Positions 35,925-43,803 of a stretch of 64,000 nucleotides of DNA are shown piece by piece. The DNA lies in assembly GCF_009828115.1 (NCBI RefSeq), contig NZ_WTYL01000002.1, forward strand, positions 1-64,000, given 5' to 3'. The notes beneath the pieces are model-generated. The model saw nothing but the letters and a program-made list of their open reading frames with translations. It did not search any database and had not been told where the DNA came from. Position numbers and translations under genes: made by a program. Source of the stretch: Allopontixanthobacter sediminis (GTDB lineage Bacteria; Pseudomonadota; Alphaproteobacteria; Sphingomonadales; Sphingomonadaceae). Numbering within the stretch: the first letter of the stretch is position 1; each line of letters begins with the position of its first letter.

Positions 35925-38101
35925 CAGAAGCGGTAACCCACCTCAAGGAATACCGAGCGCGGCGCGCCGGGGAAATGCCCCGTCCGGTCGATGAAGCCCG
36001 ATGCGGCGTAGGTCGCATCGAACAGGTTGTCGACGCGCAGCAACGCGCGCACCGGACCGGTCTCGTAGATCAGGGAGGCGTCGAACACGATGTAGTCGTT
36101 CACCGGCTGGTCGCTGATGCTGATCCGGTCAGAAACGTAATCGCCGCCCAGCGCTACCGCCAGCCCTTGAGCCGGGAACTGGTAACGCGTCCAGAACCCG
36201 AGCTGATGTTCGGGCGCGTTGGCGAACCGGTCGCCGATCGCGTTCGAAAAACCGCCACCACCATTGTCGCCGGTAATGCGCGTGTCGTTATAGCCATACG
36301 CCAGCGTCAGCACCCAATCGGGCGTTATATCGGCGGCGATGTCGAATTCGAAGCCCTTGCTGGTGATCTCGCCCAGCGCGACCAAATCGTCGACGCCGTC
36401 ATTGCCGGTGTCGCCGCGCGGATCGGTCTGGAGAATGTTCGTGCGGCGGATCTGGTAGGCCGACAGCGAGGATTGCACCCGTCCGCCCATCAGCGCGGTT
36501 TTGATCCCGACTTCGATAATATCGCCAGCGGTTGGCGCAAAGGGTCCTCCCGCGAGCGGGTTTTGCGAAGCAGCACCCTGCGGCTCGAAGCTGGTGGCGT
36601 ACTGTCCGAAAAATGAAATATCATCGGTGACCCGGTAGACGCTGCCGAGGCGATAGGTGACCTCGTCGTCCTCCGTCACCGTGCCGTCGGCATCGTCGGT
36701 AAAGCTGTCGAGCCGCACCCCGCCCGTCAGGATCAATCGGCCGATAGTCAGCTCGTCCAACAGATAGACACCGAACCGCTCGCTCAGGGTCAGCGTCTCG
36801 TTGAAAGGTCCTTGGTTGTAGGTCGCCGGGTCCGACAAGCCATATTGCGGGTCGAACAGGCTGAGCGGGTTCGGCAAGCCGGGGGTGTTGGTGGTCCTCC
36901 CCCGCAGCGAACGGCCCATGAAGGCGCTCTCGGCTTCGTAATAATCGAGACCCACCAGCACCCGGTTGGACAGCGCGTCGCCCAGTTGCTCCGACCAGAC
37001 CGCATTGGTGCCGAAGGACCAGGTTTCCTGCTGGCGCATCTGGTCGCGGAACTCCCGGATGCTGGCGTCGATCGTACCGTCGCCGTCGGAATCGAACAGC
37101 CCTCGCGGTTCGTGATAATTCTGGGTCTCGACCGCATCATTGTAGCGCAGGGTCGCATCGATGGTAACGCCGGCCAGCGGCTCTGCTTCCACGCGCGCCT
37201 GCAGAACGTCAGACCGCAGGTTGAGGAAATCGCCCGGTTCGTTGTGGTTCCAGCGGCGATCGGTGAGGAACTCCCCATTGTCGTCCACCGGCACCCCGCG
37301 CAGTCGGTTGGCGTCGAGCTCCTGGTCATATCGGGTCGCCTGGAGGATCAGCTTCACTGGTCCCGGTTCCCACGCCACTCCGCCATCGAGGATCAGCGTG
37401 CGCGAGGCGGCGTTGAAGCGAAAGGTCCCGCGATCCTCGTAGAACACACCGCCGCGCACCGCGACATCGCCGCCCAGCGGCGCGTTGACCTCCACCGATC
37501 CGCCGAAGCGGTCCTCGGTTCCGGCGATCAGCTTCGCCTGCCCCTCGAACCCGCGCTGGGTGGGTTTTTTGGTAATGTAGTTGAACAGCCCGCCGGGCGC
37601 GCCGGGGCCATACAACATGCCCGCCGGACCCTTGAGGAACTCGACTCGCTCGACATTGAACAATTGCGGGACCGAGAAACCGGCATACGGATCCCCGCGT
37701 AGCCCGTCGTAGAAGATCTCCTCCTGTCGAAACCCGCGCGCGGTAACACCCGCGTAGCTGAAGAAGCTGACGCCCGAGATGTTGCGGTAAAGGTCCTGCG
37801 CATCGCGCGCGCCCTGATCCTCGATCAGCTGCTGCGTGATCGTGGTGATGACCTGGCTGGATTCAAGCGGTGCGGTAGCGAGCTTACCGGTAGTGGTCTC
37901 TTCGGCCCGGTATAGCTTCTGCGCGCGTCCCGAAACGATGATCGTCCGGTCCTGCGCGGTCTCGGAGTCCGCCCCGCGAGGCTCCATTCCGGCGGACGAA
38001 CCCACCGGATCCTGAGCAACATCTTGCCCCCACAGCGGCGCCGACAAGAGGCTGCTCGTAAGACAGATGAATTTCAGGTGAGAAAAAGCAGAACCGGACA
38101 C
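35924..38101 (-). CDS. TonB-dependent siderophore receptor
   Basis: A 725-residue outer-membrane receptor of the ferrichrome/ferrioxamine type. The plug shows TIIVSGRAQK (TonB-box region), QQLIEDQGARDAQDLYRNISGVSFFSYAGVTARGF and VEFLKGPAGMLYGPGAPGGLFNYITKKP, all typical of TonB-siderophor receptors. The barrel ends SVFLEVGYRF. I chose GTG 38101 (VSGSAFSHLKF) because GAGGGG stands 6-7 bases before it and a signal peptide follows; the longer frame to 38164 would run through the Fur-like boxes. Coupled to the PepSY gene downstream. Two Fur-like palindromes just upstream suggest iron repression. Confidence 0.88.
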   Translation of the reverse strand: MSGSAFSHLKFICLTSSLLSAPLWGQDVAQDPVGSSAGMEPRGADSETAQDRTIIVSGRAQKLYRAEETTTGKLATAPLESSQVITTITQQLIEDQGARDAQDLYRNISGVSFFSYAGVTARGFRQEEIFYDGLRGDPYAGFSVPQLFNVERVEFLKGPAGMLYGPGAPGGLFNYITKKPTQRGFEGQAKLIAGTEDRFGGSVEVNAPLGGDVAVRGGVFYEDRGTFRFNAASRTLILDGGVAWEPGPVKLILQATRYDQELDANRLRGVPVDDNGEFLTDRRWNHNEPGDFLNLRSDVLQARVEAEPLAGVTIDATLRYNDAVETQNYHEPRGLFDSDGDGTIDASIREFRDQMRQQETWSFGTNAVWSEQLGDALSNRVLVGLDYYEAESAFMGRSLRGRTTNTPGLPNPLSLFDPQYGLSDPATYNQGPFNETLTLSERFGVYLLDELTIGRLILTGGVRLDSFTDDADGTVTEDDEVTYRLGSVYRVTDDISFFGQYATSFEPQGAASQNPLAGGPFAPTAGDIIEVGIKTALMGGRVQSSLSAYQIRRTNILQTDPRGDTGNDGVDDLVALGEITSKGFEFDIAADITPDWVLTLAYGYNDTRITGDNGGGGFSNAIGDRFANAPEHQLGFWTRYQFPAQGLAVALGGDYVSDRISISDQPVNDYIVFDASLIYETGPVRALLRVDNLFDATYAASGFIDRTGHFPGAPRSVFLEVGYRF

Positions 38102-38114
38102 TAAATACCCCTCA

Positions 38115-38131
38115 TTGCGAATCGTTTGCAA
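38115..38131. promoter_or_regulatory. Fur-like box 1
   Basis: TTGCGAATCGTTTGCAA, an imperfect palindrome of the alphaproteobacterial Fur type (TGCGAAT/ATTCGCA), 14 bases upstream of the receptor GTG. Confidence 0.5.
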
Positions 38132-38154
38132 AAGCCGGATAGGTCTTTTGCAAT

Positions 38155-38169
38155 TGCGAATCAATCGCA
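38155..38169. promoter_or_regulatory. Fur-like box 2
   Basis: TGCGAATCAATCGCA with TGCGA/TCGCA arms fully matched, 24 bases beyond box 1. Two close boxes before a siderophore receptor support Fur control. Confidence 0.5.
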
Positions 38170-38402
38170 GGTTTTCCGGATAAGCGTAAGGGCGCTCACG
38201 ATATTCGAGTAACCGAAGTGCGGAATTACGCCGGCCGACAAGTTATCTTGCGCTCGTAATTGGTGCGAGCCGCGACAAACTGCACCGAATTGCACTTGAA
38301 GAAGTAGGGCGCCTGCCTGATCAGCAGTCCACGCTTTACGTTGGCTGAGTAGTTATTTTGCAATCGGGGAAACATGTCCCTGATCTAGGTCTCTCAATGG
38401 TC

Positions 38403-39323
38403 TTAGCCTGGCCCATCGCCAGACGGCATGGCCGGAGCCTCGGTGCGTAAGCGGCGCCATACAAGCAGGAACATACCAAGCAGCAACAGGGGGACGAGCG
38501 GCACACCGGTCGTGAGCGCTAGCGGGCGGGCGAAAGCCGCCGAACAAAAAACAGCCGCAAGACCAACCCTTTCCCAATCGAGAAACCCACGTTCGCGCCC
38601 TCGGGCGAAGAGGTAAGCCAGCGGAAAGATAAGTAGGACCAGGTCGTAATCGAGGACAAATGGGGTCGCCAACGGCGCACCGGCCAGCACCAGCGCAGCA
38701 AGGCCGGGCGAGAACGGTCGCCGCCAAGCGGCCCGGGCAATCACCGCCCCGATCGCCGCGGCCAGCAGTACCTGCATGGCAAACGCCAGGGCGCCCGGCA
38801 CGCCAAGCAGCCGAAGCCCGGCGAACTGGCTGACCATTTTCGCGAAGCCAATCGTGCCGTCACCGGTTGCGCTGCCGGCAACTGCCATGACTGCGAGCCA
38901 TTCGCTCCAGACCTCGGGCCCGAATGCGAGCGCTGCCAGTCCAGCCAGTCCCATCGCCGACGCCCCGGCGGCGGCAATCACGCGCCATTGCCCGCCAGCA
39001 AGCAGCGCGACTGCTACCAGAAGCCCGAACTGCGGTTTGATCGTGGCGAGTCCGATCAGCACGCCGACCAGCCACGGCTTTTCGCGCACCATCAGCAATC
39101 CCCCGCCGAGCAGCGCCCCGACCAGGAACGAGGTCTGTCCGTGGGTCAGGGTCACAACAACTGGAGGGAATGCGAGGAACAGTACGATACCCGGCGCTTT
39201 GAGCCCAAGCTTTGAGAACCATGCCCGGACCGCTGCGAGCCATGCGTTACTGCGCCGTGCCCGAACGGATTCCCGCCGGGCCTTGGGTCGCGAATGGCCC
39301 GGCGGAAAGCTGGTTGGCTCGGG
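38403..39323 (-). pseudogene. GT87/DUF2029-like membrane protein, 5'-truncated
   Basis: The frame contains the second half of a DUF2029 (GT87 mannosyltransferase type) membrane protein: VLFLAFPPVVVTLTHGQTSFLVGALL, GVLIGLATIKPQFGLLVA, then helices with TPFVLDYDLVLLIFPLAYL. A start is possible at GTG 39155 (250 residues), but the frame stays open to a TGA at 39324-39326 and family members have about 400 residues, with roughly 150 more before the GQ motif. The expected front part with the catalytic Asp is missing; only 180 bases separate the frame from ktrA. I read it as a truncated or decaying gene that may still make a partial protein. Confidence 0.55.
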
Positions 39324-39503
39324 TCATAACCCGGCAAAATCGATGTCCCATCGAAAGAACGCCGGCAGCGACTGCACCGATGTTCGTCGAGGACAGTGAC
39401 GCGCCCGGCTGGCGCTATTGGTCAATCGTGCCGACCGTCAAAAAAGCGTCAATTCCGCTCTGGTCCGCCTTCCCGGTACAAGCGTCGCCACAACAATGCG
39501 CCG

Positions 39504-40166
39504 TTACTGGATTGCCGAGAACGCCTCGATGTCATTGATACGGCCGGACACGACCAACTCGTCGTTGGGAAAGATGATGGTGTCGGGCACCGCGTGAATG
39601 AAATCTTCCCCTTCCCGCTTCACTCCGACCACCGTGACGTTGAATTTCTTCCGGCATTCGCTGGTTACGAGTGGCAGCCCGACAATGATTTCCGGTGCGG
39701 CCAGCCGGGCGATAGCGAATTCGTCCCCGAAAGAAATGAAATCTAGCAGGCGCTCGTTGAGGATATGCGCCACCCGCTCGCCCATCCGCTGTTCGGGAAA
39801 GACCACGTGGTGCGCGCCGGTCCGCTCGAGAATGCGGGCGTGTTTCTCGTTGGTCGCCTTGGCCCAGATGTTGGTCAGGCCGAGGTCGGACAGGGCCAGC
39901 ACCGTCAACACGCTCGCCTCGATATCGGTCCCGATGGCCACCACTGCGGCCTCAAAATCGGCGACACCAAGCCGTTCGAGGGTTGCGGTTTCCGTGCAGT
40001 CGGCTTCAACCACCTTGGTCAGGCTGGGCGCAAATTCCTGCACGATCTGCGCGTCGGTGTCGGCCCCCAGAACTTCATGGCCCATCCGTTCGAGCGTGTG
40101 CGCAACGGCGCCCCCGAAACGTCCCAGGCCGATGACAATAACGGGTCTGCGTTTGTTAGCCGACAA
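39504..40166 (-). CDS. ktrA: KtrA-type potassium channel regulatory subunit
   Basis: A 220-residue cytoplasmic gating protein: RCK_N Rossmann domain with VIVIGLGRFGGAVAHTLERMGHEVLGAD (about 9-36) and an RCK_C domain from about residue 140 (VGLPLVTSECRKKFNVTVVGVKREG). It would bind NAD(H)/ATP and gate the KtrB potassium transporter. The start is TTG 40166: GAGGAG lies 7 bases upstream inside the end of ktrB and no ATG is suitably placed. The gene overlaps ktrB by 11 bases, so translation is coupled. On the other side it abuts the truncated GT87 gene. Confidence 0.88.
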   Translation of the reverse strand: MSANKRRPVIVIGLGRFGGAVAHTLERMGHEVLGADTDAQIVQEFAPSLTKVVEADCTETATLERLGVADFEAAVVAIGTDIEASVLTVLALSDLGLTNIWAKATNEKHARILERTGAHHVVFPEQRMGERVAHILNERLLDFISFGDEFAIARLAAPEIIVGLPLVTSECRKKFNVTVVGVKREGEDFIHAVPDTIIFPNDELVVSGRINDIEAFSAIQ

Positions 40167-41484
40167 TCAGGTTCTCCTCGGGATAGCGATAAGGCCGCTC
40201 CTGCCCGCCCAAGGCAAGCGCAGTGGCGACGGTAATTGTTCCTACGCGCCCGACAAACATCAGCGCGGCAATCACAACCTGCCCGCTAGGAGGCAAATCG
40301 GCCGTAATCCCGGTCGAAAGGCCCACGGTCGAGAAAGCGGAGATCGTTTCGAACAGGACATCTTCAAGCGGTAGCGTGGTAATCGACGCGATATATATCG
40401 TCGCGGCGAAGATCAGGCTCGCTGCAAGCACGGTCACCGTCAGTGCCTGACGCTCGACCGCGCGGCCGAACCGGCGCTGGAACAGTCCTGCATCCCGCCG
40501 GCCGAGAATTTCGGACAGGACAATGGCGAACAGGACGAAGAAGGTGGTCACCTTGATACCCCCGGCGGTGCCCGCGCTGCCGCCGCCGATGAACATCAGG
40601 ATGTAGTTCACCATCAGGGTCTGGTCGTGAAACGCACCGACATCGAGACTGTTAAAGCCTGCGGTGCGGGGCATCACCGAATGGAATGCGGCGTTGAGCA
40701 GCTTTGCGCCAAACCCCAACGGTCCAAGTGTCTCGGGGTTCTGCCATTCCATCGCCAGCATTGCGAAAAAACCTACGAGCAACAGAGCGCCGGTCCCGCC
40801 AACTGTCACTTTGCTGTGGAGCGACCATCGCCGCCAGCGCAGGCGGTTGGCGCGAATATCCTGCATCACCGGGAAACCAAGCGCGCTGAGGATCACCGCC
40901 AACATGATCGGCACCAGGATCACCGGGTCGGTCTGGTATCCCATGACGCTGTCCGAATGGGTGGAAAAGCCCGCGTTGTTGAACGCGCTGACGGAGTGAA
41001 ACACCCCGTGCCAGATCGCCTCGCCCGGCGGCATGCCATAAAACGTCATCATCCGAACGGCGAGTATCGCAGCAACTCCGGCCTCCACCGCGATGGTAAT
41101 TTTCAGGACCAGTTTGAGCACCGCGGCCGCATCGCCCGTTTCCAGCCGGCTGCGTTCGACTTGTGTAGCCATACGTTGCCGCAGGCCGAAGCCCCTGCCC
41201 GCCATCAGCCCGAACAAGGTGGCCGCAGTCATGATACCGAAACCGCCGATCTGGAACATGATCAGGATCATGAGCTGTCCGAAGAACGACCAGTAAGTCG
41301 GGGTATCGACCACGATCAGCCCGGTCACGGCAACCGCCGATGTGGAGGTAAACAACGCTGTTAAGAGCGGTGCCCGCACCCCGTCCGAAGTTGCGAAGGG
41401 CAGACTCAGCAGCAGAGTGCCGATCACGATCGCGCAGATGAACAGCACCGGTATCAGGCGAATCGGATTGCTCAGGCCCTTCAT
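40156..41484 (-). CDS. ktrB: KtrB-type potassium transporter
   Basis: A 442-residue member of the TrkH/KtrB family with four membrane-pore-membrane repeats. Selectivity-filter texts are visible: TSTSAVAVTGLIV in the first pore, SAFNNAGFS in the second, MPRTAGFNSLD in the third and SAFSTVGLSTG in the fourth, each with the conserved glycine. IGGGSAGTAGGIKVTTF is the intramembrane loop of the third repeat. Together with KtrA it forms a sodium-coupled potassium uptake system in the inner membrane, useful in a marine setting. ATG 41484; upstream AGGCGCCTTACATG gives a moderate site. Confidence 0.9.
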   Translation of the reverse strand: MKGLSNPIRLIPVLFICAIVIGTLLLSLPFATSDGVRAPLLTALFTSTSAVAVTGLIVVDTPTYWSFFGQLMILIMFQIGGFGIMTAATLFGLMAGRGFGLRQRMATQVERSRLETGDAAAVLKLVLKITIAVEAGVAAILAVRMMTFYGMPPGEAIWHGVFHSVSAFNNAGFSTHSDSVMGYQTDPVILVPIMLAVILSALGFPVMQDIRANRLRWRRWSLHSKVTVGGTGALLLVGFFAMLAMEWQNPETLGPLGFGAKLLNAAFHSVMPRTAGFNSLDVGAFHDQTLMVNYILMFIGGGSAGTAGGIKVTTFFVLFAIVLSEILGRRDAGLFQRRFGRAVERQALTVTVLAASLIFAATIYIASITTLPLEDVLFETISAFSTVGLSTGITADLPPSGQVVIAALMFVGRVGTITVATALALGGQERPYRYPEENLIVG

Positions 41485-41718
41485 GTAAGGCGCCTCTGCG
41501 CGGGATACCTCAGTGAGTAAAGCGCGGCATGGTGCGCCGTGCGGCTAAACGTTGGCCCTAATGTCCCGGTTCGCCGATCAATTCGCCGGCAGCTGCCATT
41601 CGAACCAGGCTTGAGAAATGGCGGGGTGAGTTGCCTCTTGCGCGCGACGCACACCGTTGCCCGTTTCAGGATTTTAAAGCAGGATGGCGGCGATCTTCCA
41701 GCCAATCGAGAATCCGGC

Positions 41719-41943
41719 ATGACCGAGGAAACGACATCCAAGACCGAATACCACCGTGATGGCACGGTGTGCGCAAATGGCCAGATGCTCGGCGGTTCGC
41801 TGCACGGCTATTGGGAATGGTACCGCAAGGATGGCGCCCTGAAGCGATCCGGTGAATTTGCACGCGGGGAGCAGGTCGGCGAATGGACGACCTACGATGC
41901 CAGCGGGCTCCCCTACAAGACGACACGGGTGAAACCGAAATGA
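41719..41943 (+). CDS. Small MORN-repeat protein
   Basis: A 74-residue protein made almost wholly of MORN-like repeats: DGTVCANGQMLGGSLHGYWEWY, KDGALKRSGEFARGEQVGEWTTYD, then GLPYKTTRVKPK. Similar short proteins, sometimes called YwqK-like, are common in bacteria and have no agreed function. I took the internal ATG 41719 (MTEETTSKTEYH) because the longer frame from 41539 begins with a non-conserved arginine-rich stretch. Its stop overlaps the ATG of the next lipoprotein (ATGA). Confidence 0.65.
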   Translation: MTEETTSKTEYHRDGTVCANGQMLGGSLHGYWEWYRKDGALKRSGEFARGEQVGEWTTYDASGLPYKTTRVKPK

Positions 41944-42242
41944 ATTTACGGCGCATCATGCCTGTAGGTCTGATCGCGATCCTGGCGTCTTGCACGTTTG
42001 AGAATGTGCCCGCTGGCGCTCCGGATACGGATGATACGAACGTCCGTGTGGCCGCCGCCGAAAGTTCGCGCGTCAAGGACCGGGTCCTTGATATTCTCTG
42101 CGATACCGGTCCGCGCAATGTCCAGGAGGAACTGGTAGTGGTCGCAGCTTACGTACGGAAACGGGACGGGCATTCGGACAGACTATGGGAAGTGGCTGAT
42201 CAAGCCGACTGCCGCGAATTTTCCGGAAATAGTGTCACCTAA
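41940..42242 (+). CDS. Small hypothetical lipoprotein
   Basis: A 100-residue predicted lipoprotein: MNLRRIMPVGLIAILASC, lipobox then Cys18. The mature part has four further Cys (CDTGP and DQADCREF among them) and no recognised domain. ATG 41940 shares ATGA with the MORN gene stop, so the pair is co-translated. The longer frame from 41883 lacks a signal and is rejected. Confidence 0.6.
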   Translation: MNLRRIMPVGLIAILASCTFENVPAGAPDTDDTNVRVAAAESSRVKDRVLDILCDTGPRNVQEELVVVAAYVRKRDGHSDRLWEVADQADCREFSGNSVT

Positions 42243-42374
42243 GCCGGCAAGACCTGTTGGGTGTATCACTCGGTGTATGTACAAACTGCTCGAGCCGCCA
42301 AAACGGAGGAGCCCGGTCCCTCAGGACGATAGCGCGCCCGGTCCGTCACTAATCCTACGGTAGGCGCAACGGAA

Positions 42375-42719
42375 TCAGCGTTGCTTCTTCGCGGTGGTGG
42401 CCGTGAAATCGGGATCCTTCTTCGCCACCCAATCGACGAATTTGCGCACATTCGGATTCGCCAGCAAGGCGTCCACGTCCATTGCGTGCCGCTGGAGTTC
42501 CGAATTAGTGAAATTGGCGATCAGGGTATTCTGACATATCGGATGCATGGGAACGACCTCGCGTCCGCCGCGACTTTTCGGAACCGGATGATGCCACACT
42601 ATGGTCTTGCCGGTGGGCCTGCCGCACAGCCAGCACGGCACTGGAGCAGCCTCGGCCTCATCAGCCCCGCTATCCTGCAGGTCCTCGTAGCGGCCGTGTT
42701 TCGAATGCTTGCGGGCCAT
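42375..42719 (-). CDS. HNH-endonuclease-like small protein
   Basis: A 114-residue protein with a compact HNH core: CWLCGRPTG, then IVWHHPVPKSRGGREVV and MHPICQNTLIANFTNSEL, giving CxxC, the H-H of the first strand, a central N-like position and a closing HPIC. Nucleases of this form are found as stand-alone genes of unknown role in many alphaproteobacteria. Monocistronic, between the small lipoprotein and the GH16 gene. Confidence 0.7.
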   Translation of the reverse strand: MARKHSKHGRYEDLQDSGADEAEAAPVPCWLCGRPTGKTIVWHHPVPKSRGGREVVPMHPICQNTLIANFTNSELQRHAMDVDALLANPNVRKFVDWVAKKDPDFTATTAKKQR

Positions 42720-42792
42720 ATGTGTGCGCCTGAATTGCCTGAACCAGTGGCTGCCCTAGGGGGATGACCCGGGCAACGCCACACCAAGGGCG

Positions 42793-43680
42793 CTATTTGC
42801 CGGTTACGCGGACCCAATCGACCAGCATTTCGACCTCACCGCGCTTAATCCTCTCGACCGTTATTGCCGGGAGGCCCGAATAGGGCTCCTCGATCCCGTT
42901 GGTCTTGAAGGGATAGGCCCCGCCGAGCGCGAAATTGAGGATGACGTGTTTTGGGGTGTCGAAACTCCACTCGCCGTAATGCTCCACCATCGCCCGGGTC
43001 GCCCGGTAGGTCAGCTGGCCGTCGATCTTGAACAGGATTTCCTGCGGCGTCCATTCGACTGCATATTCATGCCACTGGGTGACATCTGTGCCGGGCGGGA
43101 AAAAGAATTTGTCCACCAGCGGCGTCTCGCCGGAATATCCCGGACCGTGCAGCGCAACGCCGGTCCAGTCCGGCTCTCCGACATATTCCATGATGTCGAT
43201 CTCGCCCGTGTCCGGCCAGCGGCCGTTGCCGAGCAGCCAGAACGCCGGCCAGACTCCGGTGTCTGCAGGCAGTTTGATGCGGGCAGCGGCGCGGCCATGG
43301 GTGAAGTCGAATTTGCCCTGGGTAGTGATCCGGCCGGAAACAAAGTCGACTTTGCGGCCGTCGGGTGTCGCGAACCCTTCCCGCCACTGCGGCTTCAGGA
43401 CCAGCACGCCGCCATCGGCACCGGGGACAACGCCCGCGGGACGGAAGGTGATGGTATCGCCGGAATCGATGTAAGCCTGCTGTTCGTTGTTGACCCAGAA
43501 ATCGGGGCCGACGACATTCCATTTCGTCCGGTCGAGTACACCGGTGTCGAACTCGTCGCGGAACAGCATTTCCTTCGCATGGGCGGCTCTCTCCACTTCG
43601 GTAGAGGACGAAGACTGTGCGATCACAGGTGCGGCAAGGACCAATGCGGCGACGGAGAAAGCCAAGCTCAGTTTGGACAT
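42793..43680 (-). CDS. GH16 beta-glucanase (laminarinase-type)
   Basis: A 295-residue exported glycoside hydrolase. ATG 43680 (MSKLSLAFS) is chosen because AAAGGA stands 6 bases before it and a signal peptide to VIAQ (about 22) follows; starts further upstream lack this. The beta-jelly-roll domain carries the GH16 signature GEIDIMEYVG with Glu160 nucleophile, Asp162 and Glu165 acid/base. PDTGEIDIME without the extra bulge residue and the VWPAFWLLGNGRWP text fit bacterial endo-beta-1,3(4)-glucanases. It would cut laminarin-like beta-glucan outside the cell or in the periplasm. First of a set with GH3, LacI, TonB receptor and halogenase-like protein. Confidence 0.88.
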   Translation of the reverse strand: MSKLSLAFSVAALVLAAPVIAQSSSSTEVERAAHAKEMLFRDEFDTGVLDRTKWNVVGPDFWVNNEQQAYIDSGDTITFRPAGVVPGADGGVLVLKPQWREGFATPDGRKVDFVSGRITTQGKFDFTHGRAAARIKLPADTGVWPAFWLLGNGRWPDTGEIDIMEYVGEPDWTGVALHGPGYSGETPLVDKFFFPPGTDVTQWHEYAVEWTPQEILFKIDGQLTYRATRAMVEHYGEWSFDTPKHVILNFALGGAYPFKTNGIEEPYSGLPAITVERIKRGEVEMLVDWVRVTGK

Positions 43681-43803
43681 ATCCATTCCTTTCCGATGCG
43701 AATGTGTCAGGTGGCGGCGGGACGTCGGTGCCATCCCAAAAGCTGCTAGTGCCATCTCAAACTCTCCCGTGCGCCGGTTGACCCGGACTTTTTCTGGTTT
43801 CGT

